From contig JBEWZL010000237.1 in assembly GCA_045837725.1 (NCBI GenBank), forward strand, positions 1 through 64,000: DNA of 64,000 bases. The letters run 5' to 3'. This DNA is from Vermamoeba vermiformis. Taxonomy: Eukaryota; Tubulinea; Echinamoebida. Within the stretch, counting starts at the first letter, position 1. Every line of letters starts with the position of its first letter. Position numbers and translations under genes: made by a program. Positions 21,328 through 33,490 of this stretch are shown piece after piece. Below the pieces are notes generated by a model, which had not been told where the DNA came from, searched no databases, and saw nothing but the letters and a program-made list of their open reading frames with translations.

Positions 21328-24300
21328 TTATTGTTTTGGTTTTCTAACAAACCGTAGTAAAATATAAGCTAAAATATTGAGCACCACTGCCATGCCGGCT
21401 AATATACCGACATTACGCCAGTAATTTGACGAATTCAAGTTGAATGCCACCAAGAATACATTGGCACCTATATATGGTCAGTAATGGCATTAAGCTATAA
21501 TAATCAGATTCTTACTAATGTTAACGGATCCAAAGCCTTCAACGCCTAGTTCGAGCTGCAGGCCTTCAAGTTCATTCGCTGTTAGGGCTTCAAATGCGTA
21601 ACTGAAGAACGAAAGATATCTACGATGCATATACAGGGTTAATTATGCGAAATAACAATGATTTCAAGGTCCGCGTACCGAAGCCAAATGAGCCAGACAG
21701 GAATGCTTTGAAAATTGAGTAAAAAGCCACTGAATAGCATTAAGAACAATAATATAGCCGCACTGACAATATTTCCGACTGAGTAAAGAATACAAATTAG
21801 CCCGTATTAAAATAAAATTGATAAAATTTCGTACCGGTCACTGAAGGCACTGAAACACTAATAACGTAGAACATGGCCGCAGAGACCATATTAAATAATA
21901 AGAATACCAATATGAACTTGAGGAAGTGTTCGGCATCGCCTACGAATCCAGCCATCCAATAGACTACGATCGCGTAGATCAAGGGAAAAACCATTCGTAG
22001 CGGCAGCAGATCTGAGAACATTGACGCACAATAATACGCTGAAGTTTGATAGCATCCATTAGATCGTTCTTTTTTGAATATTATTCGATCGCCAATGACT
22101 ATGAGGAAGAAAGTCAGTACAAATTTCCTAAAAAGGAAATGTTATCGAGAACTCGTACATAAATCTACGGCGCTAAGGCAGGCGAATGCGAATAATAGTA
22201 ACGAGAAGAATATGAGGCCTAGTCTATTCTGAAATCCAGCAATGTCGTTTTTCAGGTTCAAGAACACCACGCCGATGAACACAGCGACGACAACAGTGCT
22301 ACAAAATAACGTATTATTAATAATACGTAATAAGAGTAAATAATCATAAATAACTACGTACATGATAGCGTGAGTTCTGAGCAATGCAGGATTTCGCCAG
22401 AGATTAACGGCCTGTAATATTCTTAGTAAATGATATGAATACTCAAGTCAAAGTTTATGCTTACAGCACGATGTGATAGCACTAAGAATTGATTGCCCCA
22501 CGAAGAGGAGTACTGCTGCTTTGATTCTTTTTTCTCTTGTTTTTCTACGAATTTAAAAATTAATTAATTGCCTCATCATTAATCATTAGTTTACGTACTT
22601 TTCTTTTTATCTACAGCTGGATCGACGGCACTGCCATTATTAGTGATCGAATCGCTCAATTGTACGTTGCTGTTCTTGTGTACTGGGACCAGCACTTCCT
22701 TATTTGGTAAGTCCTCGCCGTGCTCTGCCGAAGAAGAGCTTGTCGAATTCTAATGATATTAGCATATATATATTATTGGTGGTACGTACTTTCGACGAAC
22801 CAGACGGCGATGATGAGACAGATCCGCTCGAGTTCGACTCAGCACTTTTCGTTACTTGTAACTCGGCCTTTCTCTGCGCGACATCTTTATTCCATTGCTC
22901 GTAAGAACGGACTAAGCCATTTAAAGCCTCGTCAGGCTCTTCGTTGAGTATTGAAACTAATAGAATTGTATCAGCTAAATGATTTTTTCGTAGTTTAGCC
23001 GCTTACTCATAAAATCAGCAGGATTTTCGTATTTGGGACATTTGAAGCCGTTTTGAGCGAAGAATTGCGGTGCGTCTGAAGCAGATCCGTAGTAAACAGT
23101 GTAGCCGTCCCACAACAAGACCAACGAATCGAACATTTGATAAATCGCTGATCTCGGCTGATGAATGCTGCAAACAATACTGCAGTTGCGCTTTTCGGCC
23201 AAATCTTTAAGGATTTGCATCACAATCGTCGCGTTGTAACTGTCCAAGCCGGATGTCGGTTCATCGAGCAACAAAATCTTCGGGTATGTTACCAGCTCCG
23301 TAGCAATCAGTACTCTATAATATTACGATTAGTAATCGGACCATTATAGTCAAGACAAAGAAGCTATTTCAATTTAAAAGTGCAAAATAAATTTGATAAA
23401 ATTTTGTAACGAATATTTCGAGTCATTACTCAATAGTATTAGCGTGATTAATACCTTCTTCTTTCGCCACCTGACAACCCTCTAACTGATGAGTCGCCAA
23501 TAAGCGTGTCTTTAACATGATTCAGCCGTAGTTCGGCAATAACGCTCGCAACCTATTGCATATTATATTATCAGTACTTGCTTAGATTGATATCGTCCCG
23601 TGTACGTACTATTTCTTTGATTTGGGCATAAGGCACACTTTCAGGCAATCGTAGTTGCGCAGAGTAGATCAGCTGTTCTTGAACTGTTAACGTGCCTAAC
23701 AAGCACTCTTCTTGAGTAACATATCTATATACGAACAATTAGTCAAATTAATGATACTACTTTTTAATCTAGGTGGCGACTCTCATAAATAAAAAAAGTA
23801 TCGAAGTTTCAAGAGACGTACCCAGCAATTCTTTTGAAGTATTTGGGCAGAGGCTGTCCGTCCATTAAAATGCTGCCCGTCACTACACCACGCTTGCCGA
23901 TGTGACTAATAATGTCGAGTAGGGTTGTTTTGCCTGAGCCAGATGACCCCATGACTGCGCAGATTTGACCCGGGTAGATCTTCATATTCACGTTGTGCAA
24001 TATAGTCTTTTTGGACTCTTCTTTCTTTTGACATGCTTTTCCTGACCTGACCTTCACTTTGTACTGCACATCTTTCAGTTCTAACGTGCATCCTTCAATC
24101 GCTGTTTTGATCACTTCATTGTACGGCCTGTCACGCAAATTAAATTTTAGAAACTATTGCTAATTACGCAGATTATATTCATGCAATGAATAAGTACGTA
24201 CTTCTTTACTTTTTTCCGAATGACGTAGATCACGAATGGCGTTACCAAACAGATCCCGACTCCTATCGGAATCACAACACCACCAACAATGATGCCAGTG

Positions 24301-25808
24301 ATCTATAGTTCATATTAGAGTGGCTTGGCATTAAAGACATTTGCAATAACTTACGCGATCGGCTTGAGTGATTGTAGCAACACCAAGAGATTTTCCGCAC
24401 TCGGCAGCGGTACAGTCTAATGTAACTTCGAGCGGAATATTTACCTCTGGAAATGATCATATTGAGTTAATTGCACAATCTACTATGATGTTTAAGAGTT
24501 ACGTACGGTTCAGCGTGCAGACCGGATTTTCTTTGTTTTCGCAAGTGAAAGTTGACTCGCCTTTAACAGTGCTCAAGAGAAAACTGTCTAAATAAGATAA
24601 TATTAGTAATGGACTAGATACTACCTGCTATAAGATGTACGTACTAGCAACAGAAGAACAGTTCACAAGTCGCGGATCTGGGTTGCACGAACAGTTGATG
24701 GCAGCGCAGTGAAAGATGATATTGTTGTCCTGCGACGCCACCGAGCAGCCAGTCATTGTGCAGTTAGACATGACAGGCTGGCCAGCTTGTCTCTCCCATA
24801 CTATTTGCGAGTCAATACTAATCATTTCACTTCGGGATCTACTCACGCAAAATGGTCGCCTCAGATTTTTCGACATCGTAAATATACGAGATAGTGCCTT
24901 CGCCAAATATATTCTTAACTACTTTATCTATCATAAAGCATGTTAATAACGGGTTTCAATAATAAGTAGTATTAAAGTACCTCTAGGATAACATTCAATA
25001 ATTTTTCGTTTGAACGGCGCTGGCGTTTTGTCGCAATCGATCAAAGTATCATTTGCGGTGCAAACTGAGTCCTTAGTGCACACTACATTATAATAATAAT
25101 GAGTATAAGCAAATAATAATAAGAGCAAGCGTTCGACGTACTTCCGCAAGTTTGACCGGTCCATCCGTCTTGACATCCGCATTGAATGGACCAAATACTC
25201 GTATTAGTGCCACCAACGGTTGAATATATTTGTTTGCACGACAAGGTGCTATTATGCTCGCACTAATAAAGAAATAAAATTAGGCGCGGCTGTAAATTTC
25301 AATTAACTCGACATACTTGGTAAGAAGGGTCTAACGGCTCCCATGTGCCTCCAATGCCTGCTGGACACTCGAAGCTTATATTGTTAGGGTATGCATTCTC
25401 GCATACTTGACGGCAGCCTAATAACAAGAAATGAATATTATTATTATGTCGATTCGGAACGCGCCGAATAGGCTAGCCTAATCATCAATTGCATACTTCA
25501 ATTATTATTCATGAAGAATTAGATCGCACTTAGTTTCGAAATTTTATAGTTTTTTGCTAAAGGTCTATTTTGGTAATGGGATCCGAAAGTTAAAATTGGT
25601 CGGAGTCCTTGAAAACGCTGCTAATTAAATAATCTGTTGAATAAAAGATCCCAACGCAAAATGTGCGATAAGTAGCTATTTTCGCTCGAGTTTGAAGCTG
25701 GTTAAAGAGGATTCGAAACGTACCTTGTGTGTCCACTAGCGCGATCCAACTCGAATAGCTGCATAGAAATATGACCAGCGCTGTTATTGTTATTCGTAAA
25801 GTCATCAA
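21328..25808 (-). CDS. ABCG-type half transporter with Cys-rich N-terminal ectodomain
   Basis: A minus-strand gene of many short exons, starting with a signal peptide (MMTLRITITALVIFLCSYSS). The first several exons encode a cysteine-rich extracellular region with an EGF-like stretch (CGCQDGWTGQTCG) and then a single membrane segment (ITGIIVGGVVIPIGVGICLV). The cytosolic nucleotide-binding domain follows: Walker A GSSGSGKTT, signature LSGGERRR, Walker B ILLLDEPTSGLDS, and SIHQPRS. The C-terminal ABCG transmembrane domain has about six hydrophobic segments and ends FVRKPKQ. Domain order (ectodomain, TM, NBD, TM) matches ABCG proteins such as yeast ADP1. It would work as a dimeric exporter in a membrane; the substrate is unknown. 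Individual exon borders were checked only in part. Confidence 0.88.
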
Positions 25809-26489
25809 TGTATCAGACTCGAACGATGATCAAGATTGATTATTTTAAAGATAAGACCGTAGCTGATCGGATGATCTGATTGATCGCCTTTGATTGCTCG
25901 GTAATGCTAGAAGATGTGAAATAACAATAATACTCGTGTAATCAACAATATAACACCTTTTTTGGAGCAAGAAGCCGTAAAATTGGTTGATTTTTGGATA
26001 GAAATTAGGATCTGCTTTCGTTTTTTTTTCGAAGGCCATTCATGGGAAGGTAAGTAATTCTTTTTTTATAATTCGAACCTGAAGATTTGTATCTGTATCT
26101 ATTTAAGCGAAAGATTCTGTGTACAGCAAATCCGTAAAGATAAAGAATCTTTTTTTAAATTAAATAGTTAAAATTGAAGAAAATTATTAATTGCATAATA
26201 TGCTTAGATGAGTACGCACTTATTCAATTCCCGCTCCTTAGAGACAAGCCGTTACTTGATTTGTGATCTGAAAATCTTCGGGTACATCTGGTCGTTCCGC
26301 ACGTTTGCCCCGCTCGCTGGACATCATCAATACATGAACAATAATGACATGTATATGCTAATGAGGTCAATCTTGCGGGAGATTGATTTAATTAACTCAG
26401 GCTAACGGTCATTTTTTTTTTCTCATTGTTATTTTCACCCGCTGTATCTTCAGTAGCACCAGAGCTCAATTCAGATAAAGCATTTGCAA
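25809..26489. other. Divergent intergenic region between the ABCG and GPI-protein genes
   Basis: About 680 AT-rich bases lie between two divergently transcribed genes that both begin with signal peptides, so both promoters should be here. A 65-codon plus-strand frame at 26208-26405 lacks any recognisable features and is probably chance. Confidence 0.45.
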
Positions 26490-27594
26490 ATGAAGGCTAT
26501 TGCACTTGTCGTATTGATCTCGCTTATTTCGATCAGCTTCGCCCAACCTAACTTGGATGGAAGTTGGGTTAGCGATACTTGCGAGCCGTCTCCTGCACAG
26601 TCGAGTAAGAAGCAACATTTAAATTAGTATTATAATATTATTACAATATTAATCAAGTATTGTTACTATAATCCAGCTAATTACTTCTACGTCCGCAACT
26701 ACACCTTCGACGGCACCACCGTTCACTTGGAGACTAAAATCTATTCATCTAATTGTCAGATTAATAACATTAAAGCCACTATCGTTGCTGAAGGAATCGG
26801 TAAGTCACATCCGCCTGATCGTGGTCAACCGAAATTAATTGGATCTTTGACTAGTCGTTTTTGGTGGATTATCCGGAATAACACCTGGTTGTGATATTAA
26901 TGGTACCCAAAGCGCTGTCTACGATATCCAGTTTTTCTTCAACACCAGCAAAACTATTACTACGGTATTAATAATAGCCATCGAAAATAAAATAATACTA
27001 ACGACTGCGTTTACAGGTTAAAGGCAGCAACTTTGCTTCTCAATTTGGATCATTCTGCAACCTTCCCACGCTGACTGATGGTGTTACAACTGATATCAGC
27101 ACCCTTGTACGCAATTTTACGAGGCAGATTCGCTTTTTTTGTACTAACTGTATTCCTTTAGGACTGCCAATTGTTCCAACTCTTCTATCCTTGTGACGCA
27201 GGCGAGCACGACGTTATCACCGTCATCGATTCTACTCCTAAGAGGTAATAACACTATTTTTCTTGCGGAGATGCGGATCTAGGTACAAATTATGACTTTG
27301 CAGCGGCTAATTATTTTAAATTATAGATTCCATGACGGAGTACGCACCAACGACAACGTTTGCCTATTGCTCAACAGACCTACGCAATTAGCTTCCAACG
27401 CGTGTGTTTTGGGCGGTGCTGGTCCTTCAGGCACTCCCGCGACGTGCACTGCTTATGTAGCTCCTGTTGCACCCCCTGTTACACCCCCCGTCACCGTTCC
27501 AGTCACTCCTCCTACGCCCAAGAAGTCGATCGGATCATTTGTTTTTAGCTCTTCTATCTTGGTCTTGGCCGCCGGTGTCGTTGCTTTCTTCTAA
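26490..27594 (+). CDS. Secreted, probably GPI-anchored surface protein of unknown family
   Basis: Six exons (26490-26604, 26677-26799, 26855-26964, 27017-27106, 27162-27244, 27327-27594) encode 262 residues. A signal peptide (MKAIALVVLISLISISFAQ) precedes a Cys-containing beta-rich body (DGSWVSDTCEPSP, VFGGLSGITPGCDING). A proline/valine-rich linker (VAPVAPPVTPPVTVP) and a hydrophobic tail (SILVLAAGVVAFF) suggest a GPI signal. The linker and tail resemble those of the kelch-EGF protein at 13.5 kb, so they may be displayed in the same way. I do not recognise the body domain. Confidence 0.85.
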
Positions 27595-27911
27595 AGTAAC
27601 TATTAATTAATTTGTTATACTAATGAAATAAAACTACATTATTCAATATTAATTAATTAAAGAAGCGGGATCCGTATAATTCAAAACAGACGTGTTTTGC
27701 TCGCTGAATAACATCGATAGACTCTATTGACATTAAGAATGAATATTAAGCTATAAATAATCCAATTCGAGAAGGAAATAAGAAGAAAGTTCAACCAAAT
27801 TGCACAAGAATTTTAGCGGTAGTAAATTACCCCTTCAGAGAAATGAACCACACTTAGTTTCATATTTATTCATCGTGTATATAGTTGTATAGTATCTATT
27901 AATATATTAGC
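27595..27911. other. Short intergenic region
   Basis: About 320 bases. An AATAAA near 27628 could be the polyadenylation signal of the upstream gene, and the remainder should hold the promoter of the PH-domain gene. Nothing else seen. Confidence 0.45.
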
Positions 27912-30900
27912 ATGTCAAATACGAAGCAAATTAAAGTGGGATTCCTCCATAAACTAGGTAAAGCAGATCTTGCTTTCTATCAATTAAATAATATTTCTAA
28001 ATACCGAAATATCGTCACAAATCTCATAAATAAAACTACTAACGTATTCTAATATTTAATTTTCAATAGGATCCCATGAAAATTGGAAAAAGCGATATTT
28101 TGTCTTAGATTCAAATAATGAGCTGTCATTTTACGCAAATGAGGAGGTATTGATTTTATAAATAGTAATATGCACGTTAAAAATAGGTAATTAATGAACA
28201 ATAATGTAGTCCACTGAGATTCTGGGACGACTGCGGATTCAGCCCAAAACCGTTTGTGAAGAGACTGAAGGTCCAGCACATTTAGGAAAACATTTTAGTA
28301 TACAGACATCACTTGATAGTAAAGCATGGAAATTATGCGCTGCAAGGTAAGCGAAAATAACTCGCGAAATAAATAAATATTTGGATCTATTATTTACTGC
28401 TGCAAAATATTTATTGCGACGGTTCATAATAGTGCTAATAATAATATGCCGATACTCCAATCGTCCTAAATTAATGAAATATTTTCAATAATAATTTATC
28501 CGATATGCACACTTACGTCACCCCGTGCTGATCAATGAATTATTTAATAATGACTATTAATAGTGAGGCTGAACGCATGGTGTGGATGGAAAGTATTCGC
28601 AATGCTGCACGTAGCTTGATGACTTCAGATCTGAAGAGCGGCAAGAAAAAATTTCTCGAAGAAGATTTGGGACGAAAGACTGAAGAGTCTCCTTCGAAAG
28701 CCAAGGTAATATATTAATATTTTAGCGTTAAATATACTCAAAAATCTTTTATTGTAACGGATCCTTGAAATTGCATTTTAAAATTAGCGCCTTATTTAGA
28801 CAAGTTATAAGCCAATATTTTCGGTTGAATAGTATGAGAAGCATTATATTTATTTATCAGTATACAAGTCGCGAATTAAGCGTCAGATCTTGAAACTAAT
28901 TCGTACTTTTTTTGCTATTTTAGAGCCGACACTTACAACTTAGAAATCGAGGCCATGGTCGCAGTCGCAGTGAAGACATCAATCTTAATGCGTTGAGCGA
29001 GGCATTGAAGGCACGCGATGAAGACACGAATAAGAAAGACAAAAAGATGCAGCGAAAATCGGATCGCAAGAGCACGAAGACTTCAGAGCTAATAGCCGAC
29101 AGTAGTCTGCCTAATATTAGCATCAACAACACCAACACCAACAACACCACGCCGACTAAATTAGGCTCGAGCAGTGATGATATTGGACCGCTGTCGTTGC
29201 CCGTCAGTTCGCAGGACAGAAGTGACGATACTATCTCTGAGCTTAGCGAGGCCTCGCCTAATATAGGACAAGGTGCACATAGGACCAAGAGCGCGAATAT
29301 CAAAATCGATCTGAAATCTGCTAGAAGAGGAGATGGCGGAGCGAAGTCACCGCGCCGCAGAATGATGCAAAGTGGACCTTTGTCGCCTACTAAGGGCCTG
29401 GCTATATCTACAGATCAAATGGACAACGTTCTCTTGCCGAAGATAATTGAACAAGGTAAGATCCAAGCCTTTACAAAAACAATCAGCATTTTAGATCTGC
29501 TTCTTCCTCTTGCTAAATGCCAGATAATATTTTTGCGTATGATACATACGGGCAAACACAAATTCATAACCGAAATACGCGTAGGCGTAATCGGATCCAC
29601 TAAAATTTTCGTAATTTCGTTCAGATCTCGACCTCTTTTCAATGAGATTAACAGATTTATCACTATGAGTCATCATACCTGGCGTATAAATGAGTTAAAT
29701 CTTGTTATTAATCGATTAATTTTACGAACGAATACTACTTACTGAACGGCAAGGATCCGAAACACTATTTCTTTGCTTATCGATATTTATTCGGCTTGCC
29801 CATCATGTCTCATATGGGACGGAACTACGAGATCAATACAAGAGGTTGATAGCATATTACATCGTGTTGCTCGCATTATAAGCCAAATCCGATCTTTTCG
29901 AAATCGAATCTGCTGGAAAGTTTTTTAATGAACGCAGTACTAACGCTTAATATCTAATAGTTGAAAAGCCACTGCCAGTTATCACAGAAAACGAATTCCA
30001 AGCTCTTATTGAAGAATTCAAGGCCAATGACTTTTCAGATGCGCGTAAACAACTCATCGCATCTAACAAACAGCGATTAACGTACGTAAAATAGTATATT
30101 GGTATTATAGTAGTGTATACTAATATTGGTATACGATAGATGCCAGCAAGTAGCTGAGTTTTATGACCAGATCGACTACGCGGAAGAACGAGTGAGTAGA
30201 CACTGACATGCGTGAGCTTTGCAAAGATAACTAATAAGGCTATTTCTTTGTACTATAGATGCTCATGCTATCGACATTCATCCCACGCATTCCAGATCTC
30301 GAAAGCTTTGAAGAAGTCGTGCTGGAAAATATATTGCTGGATGCTGAAAAAGACAAAGCACGCGAGATCTACAAGCAACACCAAGACGCCGTGCAAAAGC
30401 AAAAGCAAGACCTACTCGTGCAACAACAGTTACTGCAGTTACAACAACAAGCAACGTTGCAAGTGCCGTCAACACCGGTCAAGATGCACTTGTCGCCATC
30501 CGAACCTGAAGTGCACACGCCTTCAGAGTCTGAAAGTCGCAGTGCGCGGTCGTCACAGAGCGTTGATGCTGCAAAGAGACGCAAGCCATTCCAAGGCCAC
30601 AGACGCAATGTATCAGTGCCACTGAGCATCACATCCAACGATTCAAGTTCTAACCGCAGCACGATGGACGGACCTACCGACATCTTGTTTGAAGATCAAG
30701 ACCACAGAATTGACTTCAATATGTTGCGTCGCATTGAAAGCTATGAATTGGAAGAGTTTATCAAGTTCTTGAAGGAGACACCTTTCATCAACAAGCGCCG
30801 CGAAGGAATAATCAAGTTAAGAAGGTAGGCACTTCTAATATATAATACTCGAGTAATACTATTTAAAATATAGTATTGTAATAATAGTACTTGTTTTCGG

Positions 30901-31150
30901 TTTGAAATTTAGTCGATCCAAGTACGCGGATCACTAACAAAACTTTTTATTTTTTAGGGATCATTTGTTAACGTGCGAGGATTTGAGCAAGATATTGGAC
31001 ACATTGACATTCGGAGATGAAAAAGTTAAGGCTATTTATCTGTTATACGACTCGTTGATGGATAAAGACACCAATATCAAGGTAGTCTCGAGCAAATTGA
31101 CTTTTCAGAGCGAGAAGATCAAAGTGCGCGAGTTATTGCCGATTAGCTAA
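27912..31150 (+). CDS. PH-domain protein with DUF4476-like C-terminal repeats
   Basis: The first exons (27912-27957, 28070-28146, 28210-28346, 28564-28705) encode an N-terminal pleckstrin-homology domain: KVGFLHKLG, the conserved strand NWKKRYFVLD, and a C-terminal helix with the typical tryptophan (ERMVWMESIRNA). A long low-complexity Ser/Asn/Lys linker follows (28924-29455). The C-terminal half has two alpha-helical DUF4476-like units, one around ARKQLIASNKQRLTCQQV and one around LTCEDLSKILDTLTFGDEK. It is likely a cytosolic adaptor recruited to phosphoinositide membranes. The border of the exon around 29740-29850 (encoding DPKHYFFAYRYLFGLP) could not be fitted with a standard acceptor, so the middle of the model is uncertain. 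Confidence 0.75.
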
Positions 31151-31418
31151 CAATTTTGTGCGAATGTCGAGTTGTTTTACAGTAATAAACTAAATGTACA
31201 GTGTTTTGAACGAGATGGCGCCAGATCTTACCGTTTAACTCGAATTGACGGTAGCATGTTCTTGCAGTCGCGTCCTGTAGTTCGCAAACCTTCTGCGATT
31301 AATAGCAAAATGAGCAATTTCTTTGGAACATTCTCGAAGCGATCTATTTGAACGCTCTTTTTTCAGCTTCGTGTCACTAACAAAGCACAACAACAAACCC
31401 TCTACCTTCCTAACGCAA

Positions 31419-32509
31419 ATGAAGTCAACTACCGTCTTCTTTCTCGTGACTGTTTTCGTGGCAGTCCTCAACCGCTGCGTCGCTTCAGCTTCCGTCGACA
31501 TCCAGCTGGACGAGATGGCGAACCATAAACAAGGCTAGTAATAATTTCAATTCCAAATTATCAGCAATAATGTACACTCTTAAAATTTTAAGAGTTTGTA
31601 TATTTTAAAATTATTTTAAGGGTTTTGTTGATATTTTGGGCTCGATCCTAGTTCGTTTTTCCGTAGGTCTGAAAAAGCCCCCTGTTTGGCCTTTACAATG
31701 GAACGCAACGCTCATCAAAATTGGACCTGAAGCACAGCCGCAGCAAATTACCGTAAGTCTTCTTCTAGAATACCACCGAGTGTTCGATCACATCCAGAGC
31801 TTCCGGAAGAGTTAATGATTCTAATGTATATATTCCTTAACAGTGGGTTAAATTCTACTACGATTGGGTCAAGCAAGGCAATCGTTTCGATTTCTACGAC
31901 AGCTACCTGAACTTGCAATCTGAGGTAATCTTGGAGCTGCATTAATTTGTTTCTTCTCGCGTGCTAATGTATATATTATCATAGTGGAACAATTCATTCA
32001 CTATCTTGTTCAAAAACTCGACGATCTACCACATCTATCCGATTGCACAAAACTGCTCGATCCGTTCTCGTTCAATTGGACTCATTTCTCCTTATTGGTT
32101 GCAACAAACCTCGTAAGTACATTATTATGCATGAAATATGCTTATTATGGACGAGCCTGAAGTTCCAGAAATCTCGAGGATCAGATTCGAGATCTCGAAT
32201 ATTACTTGCGTGAGGCTAATAGTTAATTTCAGTTACGTCACTTCACTCGAGTTCCGAGGCATGTGGTGCGACATGTTCCAGTTCACAGACGGCAGTGGCA
32301 TGTTGTACTATCAACGAGCAGACTCTGAAACGCCCGTGCGTTCCACCAACCAAGCTGAAGATCCAGGGTACGTCACGGTTGATATTAGCTACATAGTGAT
32401 GAGTTCGTACTAACAGTGTCGTATCAACAGTGCTACGGACTATGTTGACGTGCTGTATGGTCCGCAAGATGATTCGTTGTTCGATGTTCCGTCGTATTGT
32501 CCCCAATAA
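31419..32509 (+). CDS. Small secreted protein of unknown family
   Basis: Six exons (31419-31533, 31667-31752, 31844-31924, 31985-32112, 32233-32367, 32431-32509) give 207 residues in one frame. A signal peptide (MKSTTVFFLVTVFVAVLNRCVAS) precedes a domain marked by KKPPVWPLQW, VKFYYDWVKQG, a cysteine in YPIAQNCSI, MWCDMFQF and the C-terminal VPSYCPQ. Four cysteines in the mature chain could form two disulfides. The pattern of Trp and Tyr-Asp-Trp motifs suggests a conserved fold loosely like ependymin-type secreted proteins, but I cannot assign it. Intron 1 requires a GC donor (GCTAGT). Confidence 0.78.
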
Positions 32510-33490
32510 TAAGGCTGAGACTTTGAGTTCCTCCATGAGTTTTATTTTCGTTAATGTTTCTACAACAAATAAATACTATCATTTCAACGCAGTACCAGAT
32601 CTCTGATCTCCACCGTGGATTCTCCAAAGTCCGTTTGCATGGCGTAGCATCAACAGAGTGCCCACACAACGATGAGCCCAAAGATTCCGGCGCACACAGA
32701 GGAAGATCAATTGCGGCAAGTGCACCGTGACATTACATCTCTATGAGCTTAAAGTTAGCACGTTCTTCAGTACCGAGGCGCTGAAGTTCGATGCCGGGTA
32801 TACAGTCGTCAGTTACGCGAAGGACAAAGGATCAACAAAAAAGAAAAAAGAGAAAGGACGACAAGTAACTCAGCCCGGCCCCCCCCCTAGTAGTAGCGTG
32901 GAGAAAGAGGGTTAGGAGGGGGGGGGGATGTAGATTAGGTTGTGGTAGACTAGGGGGGTAGAGATAGGAAAGATTCAGTGGAGGATACTGTTAGAAAGAA
33001 GATTTGGGAGAGCCGCTTTCATGGAGATCGAAGGCATAGTCATCAGAGTGACTTCTGGTCCAAGTGCGGTGGCCCCACACGACGGAACGAAGCGCTGAAG
33101 AAATTTGAAAGCGATTTCAGCTTTGTTGTTTTCAAATGGAATTAATTGCTAGTTGTTTAGGGTTCGCCATCTGGATGCCGGCTATAAAAAGCGATGAGAA
33201 TGACAGTAACTCTTTCATTTGCGATCGAAGACGAGTAGTGTTGTTGTGCCTTATCGCATGAGAGGGAAAAATAACGCGCAAGACAAATTTTATTGAGAAG
33301 TGTTAGAGCGGAAATTAACTCACGACGCACAAGGTGAACATTGATGGTGGCATTCAGTTATTTGTGCTTCAAAGTGCACCAAATGGTTTTACTAGTCCAC
33401 TCGATTGGATCAACGAGATTAACCGTGTTAGGTCCAACTCCCTACCAAGAAGTACTGTTATTAATTGCACTATGTATAGTAGCTTATACA
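32510..33490. other. Convergent intergenic region with a C/G homopolymer patch
   Basis: Nearly 1 kb between two convergent genes. Around 32877-32931 there is a run of eight or more C, followed about 40 bases later by a run of about ten G inside a purine-rich stretch, very unlike the AT-rich surroundings. No gene is supported; a plus-strand frame at 32727-32915 simply reads through this patch. Confidence 0.5.

Noticed and set aside
26060-26090. GGTTCGAATT on the minus strand resembling a tRNA B-box
   Set aside because: No A-box or cloverleaf can be built upstream on that strand.
29456-29745. Continuation of the PH/DUF4476 frame through the GTAAGA after the GIIEQ-type region
   Set aside because: The continued frame loses the polar, low-complexity character and ends soon after; the following DPKHYFF exon fits better as a spliced exon, although its acceptor is unresolved.
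30212-30625. 137-codon plus-strand frame rich in Cys, Ser and Arg
   Set aside because: It overlaps in another frame the Gln-rich coding exon of the PH/DUF4476 gene; its composition comes from CAG/CAA repeats.
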